NCBI GenBank assembly: GCA_949317995.1
Contig: OX439043.1
Coordinates: 42,413,560 to 42,477,559, forward strand
Reading direction: 5' to 3'
Length of the DNA stretch: 64,000 nucleotides
Source: Acholoe squamosa
Taxonomy: Eukaryota > Annelida > Polychaeta > Phyllodocida > Polynoidae
A program made the translations under genes and the position numbers. This document shows, in pieces, positions 53,116 through 64,000 of this stretch. A model generated the notes under the pieces. It did not search any database. It was not told the origin of the DNA and worked only from the letters and a program-made list of their open reading frames with translations. How positions within the stretch are numbered: position 1 is the first letter of the stretch; every line of letters begins with the position of its first letter.

Positions 53116-54872
53116 AAGACATAATAAGGTCAGGCAAGTGCTGAACTGTCCAGCTGAGTTGTAGAGAAGGCAGGATAATCTGATAGGCACATACATGTCC
53201 ATTCAGAAAAAGGGACAATCAACCAGTATTACCTCAGAAAATGAAGCAATTATATGAATATTTATACCACACTTGGTTGGAAAGATAATGGAAAGGCACA
53301 GCTAATATATCGTGTATAGCTAGTGTAGTCAGTATGCTAACATATTTTGAATACAGTGACCAACTCGGTGTATATCTACCACATAAAAAATGCAATATGA
53401 ATTATTCTAGTTTTCTAAAAGTGATTGTGGCAGTGTGCAAAAGACTTTTTGCTAGCAATGTACACGGGAATAGGTAGAAGTATCCTATAAATGCATAATA
53501 TCCCTTACTTTAACACTAGCTGGGTTGGTGGCCTGATGTGATGAGTTGCCATCACATGCTGGAGTTTACGACTCCATGTGGTCTCACACTTCATTTATAT
53601 TACATCCCATTACTAGACTGATAAAAAGGTGCATTCCTGCCAATAACACCAGCCCTAGAAACACCAAAGGGCATCACCTAGGATATATCCTACTTGGACA
53701 AAATGGTTATGGGTGATACAGCACTTTGAGGCTGACACGTATAATGAACGTGTCAGCATTCTTAATCTAATGGAAGTCTTCATGCCATCTGGTTCTGCGC
53801 AACAATATAAAACCTTGCAAGGGAGGAAATGTTACTCAACTTTAATTTTATGTCAGCATTGTAAGTATTCTATCACGATCTCCTATGGAAATTGCTTCAT
53901 TGACTTAATGTTTATGACTAAAAATGTAAGCATCTCCCTTCAGAGGTGCGTGCTACAGGGCAAGATATCAAGAGAAAAGCCTGAGAGCTCCGAGACCTAT
54001 TGATCAATTTTGAACATTTCTAGAAATCAAAAGTTGGATATTCACATTGTTTGTTGAAATTATATGGCTTATGCGATGGTCAGGGCTATTGAAACAAGCC
54101 CCTGTAGGGAGATGTATACTGGTACATGATACCTACATAGGTGGTCCATTAGGTGGTGCCCCCTCTTACCTTACACCTGTGATGTTTCCATAGACACGGC
54201 AGTACATCAGTGCTGAACTCACTTTGCACAGCCAGATGGCAGGGAGGGTCGGGTAGAGTATCTTAAGAGTTGGGCAAAGTGATGTAGGTTCTGATGACAT
54301 TTTCAGATCCTGCCCTGGTGTTGAAGCAATGGTGGACTATGTGATGCGACATATGGCCCATTACACGTTGAATTATCATATTGACCTCCTTACCTACACC
54401 GAAATTATAGGATTTGTGAATACTTATCTCTTTTCTGAATGTCGCATGACATTGTAGGCACAATAAGTGCTCTGAAACTATCCCAATCTATGAAATAAAC
54501 ATTCAGGCCAGGTTGATACTTTTCCATGTGCTACAACGTTAGAGCTATTCAAATGGTACAAGAAGTAGCATGTACGAGTAAATTACAGCATAATCGTACA
54601 CAGCAATCGTGGTATTTCCACCAAGGTAGCAAGGATACATTTGGCCAATATCGGCTATCAGTGATATCGGCTATCAGTGACACCATCACAATTATTTCCT
54701 TGACCTCTGACCAACATGGAAAAGTAGACATTGGTACATTAATTGTACAAGTCGCAACATTGCCCCAATCTTTGGAAAATAGAATATGAAATGGTACATT
54801 GTGCCAACATAATTATAACTTCTAATATTGGACCAATTCTGGCTTGCCCACTGGTCTAATATTGGCTATACG
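53116..54872. other. Unassigned DNA
   Basis: No gene is supported; frames near 53713-54003 and 54526-54789 carry no recognised domain. Confidence 0.5.
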
Positions 54873-55030
54873 CAGTGGTGGATTTAGAGGGGGCACGGGG
54901 GTGTGCGAACCCTTTTCCCCAGTACTTAAGAGTTTAATCAAATATTTGAGACCCCAAAATTTCCTCAAAAATAGGGAGTGCGCCCCCTCCTTTTGGACAG
55001 CGCCCCTGCCTTTTTCTGGATCCGCCACTG
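54873..55030 (+). mobile_element. hAT-type MITE, CAGTGGYGGATTTAG family, copy 2
   Basis: 158 bp beginning CAGTGGTGGATTTAGAGG and ending CTGGATCCGCCACTG. A perfect 8-bp target duplication GCTATACG flanks it (54865-54872 and 55031-55038), the hallmark of hAT elements. The same family as 45115-45279. Confidence 0.9.
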
Positions 55031-55178
55031 GCTATACGATTATTGGGACTTGATCGATTTTTGCTGTACTGACCCATCAATTGAAAATTAAATATTGTGC
55101 CTATATTGGACTAATGTTAGAACATCAAAATCATAGGCCAACACTGCCAACATGAAGTCAATGTCACTATCTGGAGGA

Positions 55179-55216
55179 CATTTCAAAACAATAGCTATAG
55201 CTACTGTTTTGAAATG
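55179..55216. repeat. 38-bp near-perfect palindrome inside 13-bp direct repeats
   Basis: Arms of 19 bp pair with one mismatch (CATTTCAAAACA...TGTTTTGAAATG). ATGTCACTATCTG flanks it at 55161-55173 and 55225-55237. Confidence 0.8.
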
Positions 55217-55237
55217 CCCTGCTGATGTCACTATCTG

Positions 55238-56462
55238 ACTATTTCACTATCTGACTATTTGAAGCTTGCACCAATTGAGGACCATTTTACCATAAGACAT
55301 CATTAGCAGATATTATCAGCTGCGCTTGGTGAGGACGTGTAAATCATAACATTGCTGATGCAATGTGGACTTTTTTCCATTTATAAGCGCTTAAGGATAT
55401 GTCCCTTGGAAGAGAACCTTTACAAATACACTGTAAATATGCAGGGGCAGAAAAGATCAATGTCAAAGCAAAAAGGTGGCCTAAATTATCCAAGCTTTTG
55501 ATGTGCTGGACAACTTCCTTCCTTCAATATAGATTCCCTAGAGATCAACCAAGTCACCTAGATAAGAAAACACACTTTTAATTGACAATTACTCCTCATA
55601 ATGAAAGAGTAATGAGCCTTTGCACTATTTCCTTTCAATCTGTTGATGCCAGAAGTAGACCTGATAAAAGGCTAATATGAAAAGCCCATTCACTTTCTTT
55701 ACATCTCAATCAAATGTCGTTCAATTAATAATGGATGTCCCAAATAGAGCCAACTATGATATCAACACCACAACCTATTCTTGCTCTTATACATTCATTA
55801 CATACGGTACATAATTATGATCAAAACAACTACAATAACCAATTACATATATTGCACTTTCACTTTCATAGAACTCAAATCGCCAATTTGATAGAATGCA
55901 CTCCACCTTATGAACGGGTGTAGACCTTCAGTTTGAATAATCGCACATTGCATTTGGTAATAAACGATAAAACAATTCACTGTCTATGATAATACTAACA
56001 TCTATCTATGAAAAGATGCCTGGCAGGAAGTGAAGCAATGGAATCACGGTGTAGGCGGGGCAGGGAGGCCTGCTTATACTCTATCATATTGTTTACAAAT
56101 GCAGCAAGAAAATAGCAGAAGTTTACATCCCATATATCCTGTAGGATGTAGGTTACTTTCGAGCTGCTCCTTAACCAGTTCAGTCACATCAAAAGAAGGA
56201 GCCCAATCCTTGTGAGCACTCGATGTCTGGAACTCACAGAGAGCAAACCCAAATATAGACTCTCCCTGCCGAGCTGTATTTTCTACTGTGTGGAGGCTTG
56301 CATCTCACCCTATTTTCGCCCTGCCTCTCTTTACATCCAATTCCTGAGCGTGTATGTTAGAGTAGAGTAGCAAATGTGGGTTCAGAGACCTGTTTCACAA
56401 CCACCATGTACGAGTAAGATTGGTGTATGAGCAAGATCACTCCTATGGTCATCCTAAGATTG
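55238..56462. other. Unassigned DNA
   Basis: No gene is supported. Confidence 0.5.
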
Positions 56463-56464
56463 AT

Positions 56465-58124
56465 CCCAGCAAATTGTTGTTATCTGTCGCCATGATTGGT
56501 CATCAATGGTGACTCCTTTTTGAGTGATAACTCACTGCGTCATCTTTCGCCACTGTGTGTCAGTCTCACATGTCATGGCAATTTATCACAACAGTCACCA
56601 ACATGATCTCACTCACTGCGTGAGTATGTGCCACCCCTTGTCATCCCTCACAAAGCATGGTGACTTATCACCACCATCGCCAACATGGATCTAACTCACT
56701 GCGTGAGTATGTGCCACTGCCTGTCAACTCTCACTCAGAATGGCAGCTTATCACAAGCATCGCCAACATGGATCTGACTCACTGTGTGATTATGTACCAC
56801 TCCCGTGCCACTGGCATTAACTCTCACACAAAATGGCGACTTATCACTACCATTGCCAACATTGGTCTCACTCAATGCGTGAACTTGTGTCACTCCATGT
56901 CAATGCTCTCTGAGGATTGCATCATCTGTCACTCACTCTCACTCAGAATGGCAACTTATCACCACCATTGCCAGCCTTTGTCTCACTCAATGTGTGAATT
57001 TGTGTCACTCCAAGTCAATGCTCTCTGAGGATTGCATCATCTGTCACTCACTCTCACTCAGAATGGCAACTTATCACCACCATTGCCAAAGTTGTTGAGA
57101 CAGCACCCCCGTTCAACATGTAGCCTATCTAGGGAGTGTGGGCATGAAGTATAAGTCCCATACTTATCAAATGTGCTTTGTTGCACACTGATTTCCATGT
57201 AATACTTCAGGGTTGAATCAAACAAGATTATATAGAGAAAATATCAATTGAATTTAGATAGAGGTATCTCTAAAATAAAAGCAACTATCCATAAACACCT
57301 TTTCTCTGGTTACAGGAAAAATACATAAGGAAGTATCTACATGAACACCTTGTCTGTGGTTAGAGGGAAGATACATATGGCAATACCTTCTCTGGCAAAA
57401 CATATATTGATCTGGCAGATGTGAGGCTGCATGATTACCAATGTCGATGATTATGAGCTTTTCATCTAACAAGATGAGTGATCACCAGCATTGCCATCAC
57501 TGGTGAGTCTGAGTGATCACCTCTCTCACCATCCATGGTGAACCTGCGCTATGACGTGGTGCGCATTTCATCTAGCGAGGTGAGTGATCAACCGCCTTGC
57601 CATCCCTGGTGAGTGTGAGTCATCACGATCCTCGCCAACCGTGGTGAACGTGCATTATGGCATGGTGTGCATTTCATCTAGCGCGATGAATGATCACCTG
57701 AGTGACCATCCCCCGTGAGTGTGAGTGATCACAATCCTTGCCATCTGTGGTGAACGTGCGTTATGACGTGGTGTGCATCTCATCTAGCGAAGTGAGTGAT
57801 CACTCATGTCGCCATCCCTGGTGAGGATGAGTGATCACTCATGTCGCCATCCCTGGTGAGGATGAGTGATCACTCATGTCGCCATCCCTGGTGAACACGC
57901 ACTATGACGAGGTGTGTGTTTCATCTAGCGAGGTGAGTGATCACCTGCATCGCCATCCCTGGTGAGTCTGAGTGATCACCATCCTCGCCATCTGAGGTGA
58001 GGCCATGTGATCACCACCATTGCTATTCCTGGTGATCTTGTGCTATAGCGACGCCGTGTTCCATCTAGCGACATGTGTGAGCCACTTCACACAGGTTGAC
58101 GAGGAATCACGACAATTGGCTGGG
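56465..58124. mobile_element. 1.66-kb non-autonomous element built of palindromic subrepeats
   Basis: Ends CCCAGCAAATTGTTG and CAATTGGCTGGG form inverted termini flanked by AT on both sides; the 223-bp copy at 6653-6875 shares both ends and has TT on both sides. The left interior has two 115-bp near-identical units (about 56860-57090) preceded by looser ones. A unique stretch lies at about 57100-57460. The right interior has 106-bp units. The 123-codon frame at 56657-57028 only reflects the repeats. Confidence 0.8.
57476..58030. repeat. 106-bp higher-order repeat with 35-bp subunits
   Basis: GGTGAAC begins at 57537, 57643 and 57749 (106-bp steps), then at 57890 (141 = 106 + 35). The extra 35 bp is a locally amplified subunit around GAGTGATCACTCATGTCGCC. 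About a dozen TGATCA-centred subunits are present, and 106 is close to three times 35. Confidence 0.85.
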
Positions 58125-59093
58125 ATCTTAGGCTTCTTAGGCTTAGGGGAAGTGTTTCAAAAGTAAATAGGGAGGGAAACTTACTAGTAAAGGGTCAATG
58201 TAAGAGTGACTTATGAGCAAGATAAAGTAGCTGATTTATGTGGAAGGTTGAGGGTACACATAAATGTGAAAAGTCCTATCAACAAGTGAAATCCCACAAT
58301 ATTTTCTAATGTATGAAGTCAGGCATATATCAAATGGAAATTCCCCCTTTTAATACTATTCTCTATCATGGAATAATGAAGTAAAGTGATATTCTGCACC
58401 TAGGTGATTGATCTTACTAGCCGGATAATTGGCCTGTGAGGGACCTTACAATTGATCTTGATTACTGCTCCTATGTCTAATTGACGGCTGTTTCTATAGG
58501 ACCAGTCTTATGTTCCAATAGGAGTGACAGCTTGTTCCGAAACACTTGTAGTCATTCCTAAATGACTGATCTTTAGTGAAAAGATTGATCTTAAATAAAG
58601 AATGCTTATGAAACAGGACCTTGGTTGGGTATGTACCCTAGGTGGGCTATTTGTCAGGGTAATCATCACGCTATTCTGGATTTATAGTCAACATGGTTAG
58701 GGAGTGTAAGTAGGGCTCACCTGGAGAGAGTGAGAGAGGAGGTTCTCACAACATCACTCTGCAGCAATTGGTACCAAGAGCCAACCGATAGCTGCTACAG
58801 GTTATATTTAGCAAGCCCGACCAAAAGGGGAATCTCAATAAGACTATCTTGTGCCTCTCTATAATAGCTCTGGATCTACTTTCCTTAATGTTAGCATTTG
58901 CGCAACAGATTAATGACAAGTAGAGCTGTCATGTTGTTATCCAGGGGTCTGTTACTCAGAAGTGCCCAACATATTTAGGTACCTGCAACATCAATTTCTT
59001 TTTATCTCAGGGGATCTGATGTCTTGTGTGCTCACCTTACAGAACTGATGAGAACAAGAGTAGTACTCTTAGATTGCTGCTGAGAGATGTATA
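58125..59093. other. Unassigned DNA
   Basis: No gene is supported. Confidence 0.5.
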
Positions 59094-59400
59094 CTTAGGT
59101 GATCTTACAGGGATGATGAGAGCAGAAAATAGTCAGATTCTTGGTCCCCTTCGTGGTCCCATCATATTCTGGATCCTATTTGTGATCCAATTTGGTTTGG
59201 CAGTATGGAGATAACATGAATGTCATGCACCTATGGTCTTAGTGGATCTGGTGTGCTCTTAGGTGATTTTCAGGGACCGAGGAGAACAAGGCTTGTCAAA
59301 TTCTTGATCCCATTCATGGTCCCATCCCAACTTGATCTCATTTGTAATATTACCTTGCTTTGTATCTGCATACCTAGCAGAACCAAGCAAGACACACCCA
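59094..59400. repeat. Imperfect tandem duplication, about 165-bp period
   Basis: TTAGGTGATYTTACAGGGA-like text at 59094 recurs at 59259, followed in both by AGATTCTTGGTCCC/AAATTCTTGATCCC and TGGTCCCATC. Two decayed units are visible, with traces of a third upstream. Confidence 0.65.
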
Positions 59401-59539
59401 GAGTTCCTAAATAGTTTTGCGTGCATGATGAGGGTTTGAGTAAGAGACCCCCATATGTCCATCAGCAGCCAGGACAGCAAGGGGCAGTTACAAAACCTTT
59501 AGTACAGCTATATTAGCGCTTAATATAACTGATTTAATA

Positions 59540-60215
59540 GTGCCTAATATATCAATCTGTTTCAGAACTAAATATAACAAAAAAAGGTGACACCTATATT
59601 AGGGTGTGTTTCTCTCCTATATTAAGATAGCAACTTTTAAAACAGATTGATTCATCAGAAAACTGGCAATCTTTAAGCTACGTTTTTACTTCAAAGTGTG
59701 GTCATATTTCAGGTAATAAGTTCTGACAATGTCTTTTTAAGCAATTAACATTCTATAGGCTAATTGTATGCTAAAAGATCTAAAAACGCATTTTGATAAT
59801 GAACTGGAATAACTACCAAGCTAATAGATATTGAGTCACTAAATTCTGGTCGGTATATGCGTAAGACATGTATTTTATCAAAAGATGAACAATTTCATTG
59901 GAATTACATCTTTTATTTCCTCAATATATTGTACATATACCTTGGAGGTGTATGTATACATCCATTTTGAAACAGGCAAAAAAAAGTAGCATTTCAGTTA
60001 ATATAACAACGTTTGATGACATTAAATCCATTCTGAAACAGATTGAATTTGGCTATAATAGAGAGATATTAGGCACTAGGCCATAATTTACTATAGCAGG
60101 TCTACACGAGTATATCAAATATAGCACCAAAAAAAACAACAACGATATAGCAACTTTGGAAACAGATTTGACTATAATATGTCTATTGAGAGAGGTTTTG
60201 AAACAGGTCCCAGGT
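59540..60215. repeat. Dispersed GAAACAGATTGA / TATAATA motif cluster
   Basis: TTTGAAACAGATTGA-like words, several followed by GGCTATAATA or AATATAAC, recur at about 59560 (reverse), 59640, 59965, 60030, 60160 and 60197. Spacing is irregular. This may be a decayed element with internal repeats. Confidence 0.45.
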
Positions 60216-61807
60216 GACAAACTTTCAACAGAGGCTTTATACATTACATCGGTGCTGGTTTCCCACTGTCTATTTATACAGCTGTGTACACTTTCATTCT
60301 CTTTCGTCTTCCATATCTTTTTTGATGGATTCAACTTCAGACAAAGTGATATAAAGATACCGGTACAAAATCATCATTACAGGCGGCACACTTTCATGAA
60401 GGCCAGTTCAAGGACTATCGGTGGTATGTACTGTTTAAGGACACCCACACACTCGCTAGGGGGTGTTGGTTGTATAACCTGCTTGCCCAGCAAATGTCAC
60501 CATCCCTCACCAGGTGGACCCCTTGTAGATCACTCTCCAACCACCTGTATGGTAGACTGTATGTCTATAGAGGTCTCACGTAGGGAAATCCCGGGGTCAC
60601 TCAGTGCATCCTTACTGACAGAAGACCTCCGCACTGAATACTACTTGAGTTCTGGGTGGATAAAATAGTTAGCTAATTTAGTAGAACTCTGTAAAAAGTC
60701 ATAACTGGTCCTGAGTAGGTACTTATTCATATGATATAAAATAAAACATGATTATTGCAGTAATGCCCAATCATTTTTGGATTGGGTCTGAACTGAATTT
60801 ATTCACTGCAAAAAATGCCAATTATGCAGGTGTCTGTACATTTATGGCCAGCAGTCCAGATTTTCGAGATCGATGAGCAGGTTTTTTTTATATGTCGTAA
60901 ATCAAGGTTGCCCCTAAAGATGTATGTGGGATTTTTTGCTCCATTCCTGCGGGGCACACTAGTTATGGCATGCCATGCTACATTGAAATATAGTGAAAAA
61001 GTATTTCCATGGCCGAGACCTGCAGTGGAAAGGGTTTTTTGAATGAAAAAGCCTGGGAGATTGTTGTAAAGGCACTTTTTTTTTTATTGGTTTACATTAG
61101 TTATGTAAGATTTAGCATGATTCAGACATCTGTGGTGTGTAATATCACTTGAAAATGGCTAAAATCCCACTTTCGGGTAGCAATCTTTAATGCTAAATTT
61201 GCCTATTTTCTATATTAGACCCAAATAACCTATAACAATGTAGGTAGGTTCATAGAAGGTGGGGTATCTACTCCAGAATAAAGCCTCTGGAATTTTCAGA
61301 CCATATTTTTCATTGTATAGGCAGGGTTGGGGCTTGTAAAACAATTCTCGATATGATTTTCTGGGCAGCTGACAGTCCCGCAAGCCTCAGTCCGAGGCCC
61401 ATTAAGTGTCCATTGGCAGTTCATAGCTCAACATATATCACAAACACATGCATAATGGGATAAAAATATCTATCAATAAGAATCAAGTCAGAACCTCTTT
61501 GTATGGTGGGCCATTATGGTAAAAATCACCAATTTTACAGAATGGTATGGAAATTTATCACAATTTTTTTGCCATGTTTCACACAATGTCATCAAAATAT
61601 CAACATAATCGCTATCATGAGAATTTATTTCATATTTGTGACATTGTCAGGGATCTCTTGGGAACACCCCGTATGATCTGATGGCTCTACTAGCATTTCT
61701 TCCTGCATAATCAATGTTTAAGTACATGGGTATCAGGTCCTTGGATCGAGGCCTGAAAATGCCACTTGCTCTGCTGGGTGTCTGACCTGTAGAAGCTGGT
61801 TTATTAG
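60216..61807. other. Unassigned DNA
   Basis: No gene is supported. The frame crossing 60156-60668 has no recognised domain. Confidence 0.5.
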
Positions 61808-63628
61808 AAGAAAGAGCTTCTGCAAGGCAATGAAAGTCAATATTCAGATGTGAAACACACTCAAGGACATAAAAAAGTGATATTTGAAAACCTCAAAAGC
61901 ACACATGTCCCTTCAATGATTAGCTACTTGCACACAAGACAGCGCCATGACAGGACAAAAATATACTGTAAGCCGTGTGGCATTAAACATAAATGCCCCA
62001 CAGGTAAAAAATGTCCTAGGAAGAACAAAACACTTCCACCTGTTGATCCTGAAGAGCAGGCAGATGAACATGGATTTATATCAGATATTGAAGATTGGTT
62101 TGAAGAATAAACTCGAAGCAGTAAATCTCAAAGCCAGCGCTGGTCCAGTCAAGTGCAGTCAACCACCCTTGTGCAGTCAACCGCAGAGACAAATGTGAAA
62201 TCAACCACAGTCAGCAGTCCACAATCACCCAGTAAGTCGATGACAAACATTAAAGCAAGTATTACAAATGAGTCCAATACTGGTAGTGAGACAGACTGGG
62301 ATTTGAGTCCTGAAACTATGAAAGAGAGGGAGAAGAAAGCTGAGAAAGAGTTCCATCACTTTGTCAAAAATGTGAAAATAGTAAACTGTGAACTCTAAGA
62401 AAATGATACGAGGCTAGCTAACATAGAGGGCTTACTGTTACAAGTTCTGAGCATTAAACCTGAAAATATGTCAAAAGACAATGATGAAAAACAGGACAGT
62501 TCAGGTACCAGAAGTTCAAGCTCTAGGAGAAGGCACTGCCGCAAAGCTAAAATGGCGGCTGATAATGACCTTCAAGTTAAGAAGAATTCTGCTACTTCAA
62601 CCACAACTGATAATTCTCAACATTCTGATTCTAAAAAGTCACCTAGCAAGCCAAAATCTTCCAGTAAGGTTGAAAAGTCTGACGAACCTCCCTCTAGTTC
62701 TAGCAGCTCTGAAGATGACGTCAGTGACACCCCAGTACAAACTGCAGTACAACCTAAGCATCACAAGAAGAAGAAAAGGCATAGGCGCTCACCAAGTACC
62801 TCTAGTTCGTCCAGTGGTTCTGATTCTAGTGACGGAGGTAGATCGAAATCTAAATCTAGATCTAAGTCGCATCGTAAACACTGCCAATCATCTTCTTTGT
62901 CTGATTCCTCATCATCATCCTCTATAGTAGCCGCAGCCACAGCCACAGCCACAGCCACAGCAGCAGCAAGTCTAAAATATCAGGAAAATGACACTCCAGA
63001 AGTAAGTTTAATACTAAACGGTATATACCTAAAGAAGATCGAGATAAGTCAAATTCGATCGTGGGTCTTTGGATGTGTCATGCAAAATTAACCAAAAAGA
63101 TGTGTGACAAAGGTGAAGATATTGGAGGAATGCTAAAACACAACATATTCCTTAGTAAAAAGGCATACTCTAGAGTGTACAATACTTCCAACCTGTTAAA
63201 GTACGATGAAGCTATGAGAAAATGCTCTAATAAGAAGGGAATTAGTACCTTTACCTTTACCGGGGACTCTGAACTTTGTGTGCGGTTCTTGGGTGCAGAC
63301 AGCACCTGTCCTAATCGCAAGATCTCAGGTAATCAATACCAGAATCATCAACCGGCAGAAACAAGGTCAAGGGAATCAGCAGAACACTTCAAAGTATTGC
63401 ATGAAATACAATGGTGAAGGGTGTAGCTTTACAAACTGCAGATATCCCAATATTTGTGGCCACTGTTACAAAGCTGGTCATGTTGTGTCGTCTTGTTATG
63501 CCTTAGTTGGTTCCCCAGTGAACCCGCTACAGCCCCACAGGCTGGTCGTGCCAGCTAGGCCAAACCGTGGAGCAAAAATGGTTTTCATGCTTCCGACGAC
63601 GATTATTCAACCTGTTTATGGTCTATAA
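61808..63628 (+). pseudogene. Gag-like ORF1 of a second tyrosine-recombinase retrotransposon, broken
   Basis: One frame (open from 61808; no convincing ATG) runs to 63091 with TAA stops at 62108-62110 and 62396-62398. The coding signal then shifts to another frame near 63050 and back near 63330. An N-terminal Cys/His cluster (CKPCGIKHKC...GKKC, about 61961-62020) matches the one in the Ngaro Gag at 30606. A Ser/Arg/Lys-rich stretch with a poly-Ser and Ala-Thr repeat follows. The C-terminal zinc region (CMKYNGEGC, NCRYPN, then C-x2-C-x4-H-x4-C) also matches. It is a diverged relative of the Ngaro element above; RT and recombinase would lie past the right edge or are lost. Confidence 0.7.
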
Positions 63629-64000
63629 TTGAATATTATTCTGTTACAGTCTTGTATAAGTCGATGTTGAGTCGGATAATCCTGAAAATAGTGATAATTC
63701 ACTATTGCTAATTCCTCAGACCAGAAGGTGTGTTTCTGCCATGACACCCTGCCTCCAACTCACACTGTGACAAACATAGTTTCGTATCCCACTGATTCTT
63801 CCCTAATTGCTCAATCTCAAGTTCTGTTGAATGAAAATGTTATAAATGTCGATAACATTGGTAATTATGACAACCCTATGGATTGTTCAGTCAACAATCA
63901 TGGAAAATAGTTCGGAAATACAAGGCTGAATCTCAAGTTCTGTTGGATGAAAATAGTATAGTCACCAAATTATTTCTCTCTTATTCCATTGACATGGAGA
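63629..64000. other. Right edge: tail of the second YR element region
   Basis: No long frame. AATCTCAAGTTCTGTTGRATG occurs near 63812 and again near 63929, a 117-bp-spaced direct repeat. RT is not visible before the window ends. Confidence 0.45.

Noticed and set aside
56657-57028. 123-codon His/Ser-rich frame
   Set aside because: Reflects subrepeats of the 56465-58124 element; no conserved domain.
60156-60668. 170-codon frame
   Set aside because: No recognisable domain, overlaps repeated words and has no supporting context.

Overview
The window is animal-type nuclear DNA, most likely from a marine invertebrate such as a sponge, cnidarian or similar; the sequence does not fix the species. 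The evidence is a Ty3/gypsy LTR retrotransposon, a tyrosine-recombinase (Ngaro/DIRS-type) retrotransposon, an APE-type LINE and many inverted-repeat (MITE/foldback) elements in AT-rich DNA with (TA)n and (TG)n microsatellites. I could not support any host protein-coding gene: essentially every long reading frame belongs to a mobile element. Host exons that are short or spliced could be missed by reading alone.

Layout. 1-17600: mostly unassigned AT-rich DNA with tRNA-derived SINE-like pieces (about 2.96-3.03 and 3.58-3.65 kb), two copies of a 69-bp micro-element (4998-5066, 10443-10511), a 223-bp deletion derivative of a larger element (6653-6875), a foldback element with 172-bp arms (7076-7995), a 3 x 30-bp palindromic tandem array (8021-8110) and a TA-flanked MITE (16143-16925). 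17601-34877: a nested pair. A Ngaro-type element (about 4.5 kb when the insert is excluded) carries split direct repeats A1...B1-A2-B2 and three open frames (Gag-like, RT-RNase H, tyrosine recombinase). Its A1 repeat is interrupted by a 12.8-kb Ty3/gypsy element (17618-30399) with 415-bp LTRs, PBS, gag, pol, a very long extra frame (ORF3) and a polypurine tract. A2 preserves the uninterrupted target, so the insertion and its 4-bp target duplication can be read directly.

34878-46000: another foldback element abutting the Ngaro right end, microsatellites, 21-bp and 30-bp tandem arrays, an element rich in CAACATTG words, a foldback at 40.75-41.25 kb and short MITEs. 46085-49535: a decayed LINE (endonuclease and reverse transcriptase) with the third 69-bp micro-element inserted in it. 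50000-61800: hairpin and MITE elements, then a 1.66-kb element made of short palindromic subrepeats (56465-58124). 61808-64000: a decayed Gag-like region of a second tyrosine-recombinase retrotransposon that runs towards the right edge.

How parts work together. The gypsy element is expected to make Gag, then Pol by -1 frameshifting, and probably ORF3 from a spliced or internally initiated RNA; this copy is disabled by four breaks. The Ngaro frames are unbroken, and Gag is joined in frame to RT-RNase H through a single UGA in a UGA-CUA context, a known leaky stop context. The most novel-looking items are ORF3 (about 1,220 codons, two zinc-finger-like clusters, no envelope features), the 69-bp micro-element family and the Gag-stop-Pol arrangement of the Ngaro element.
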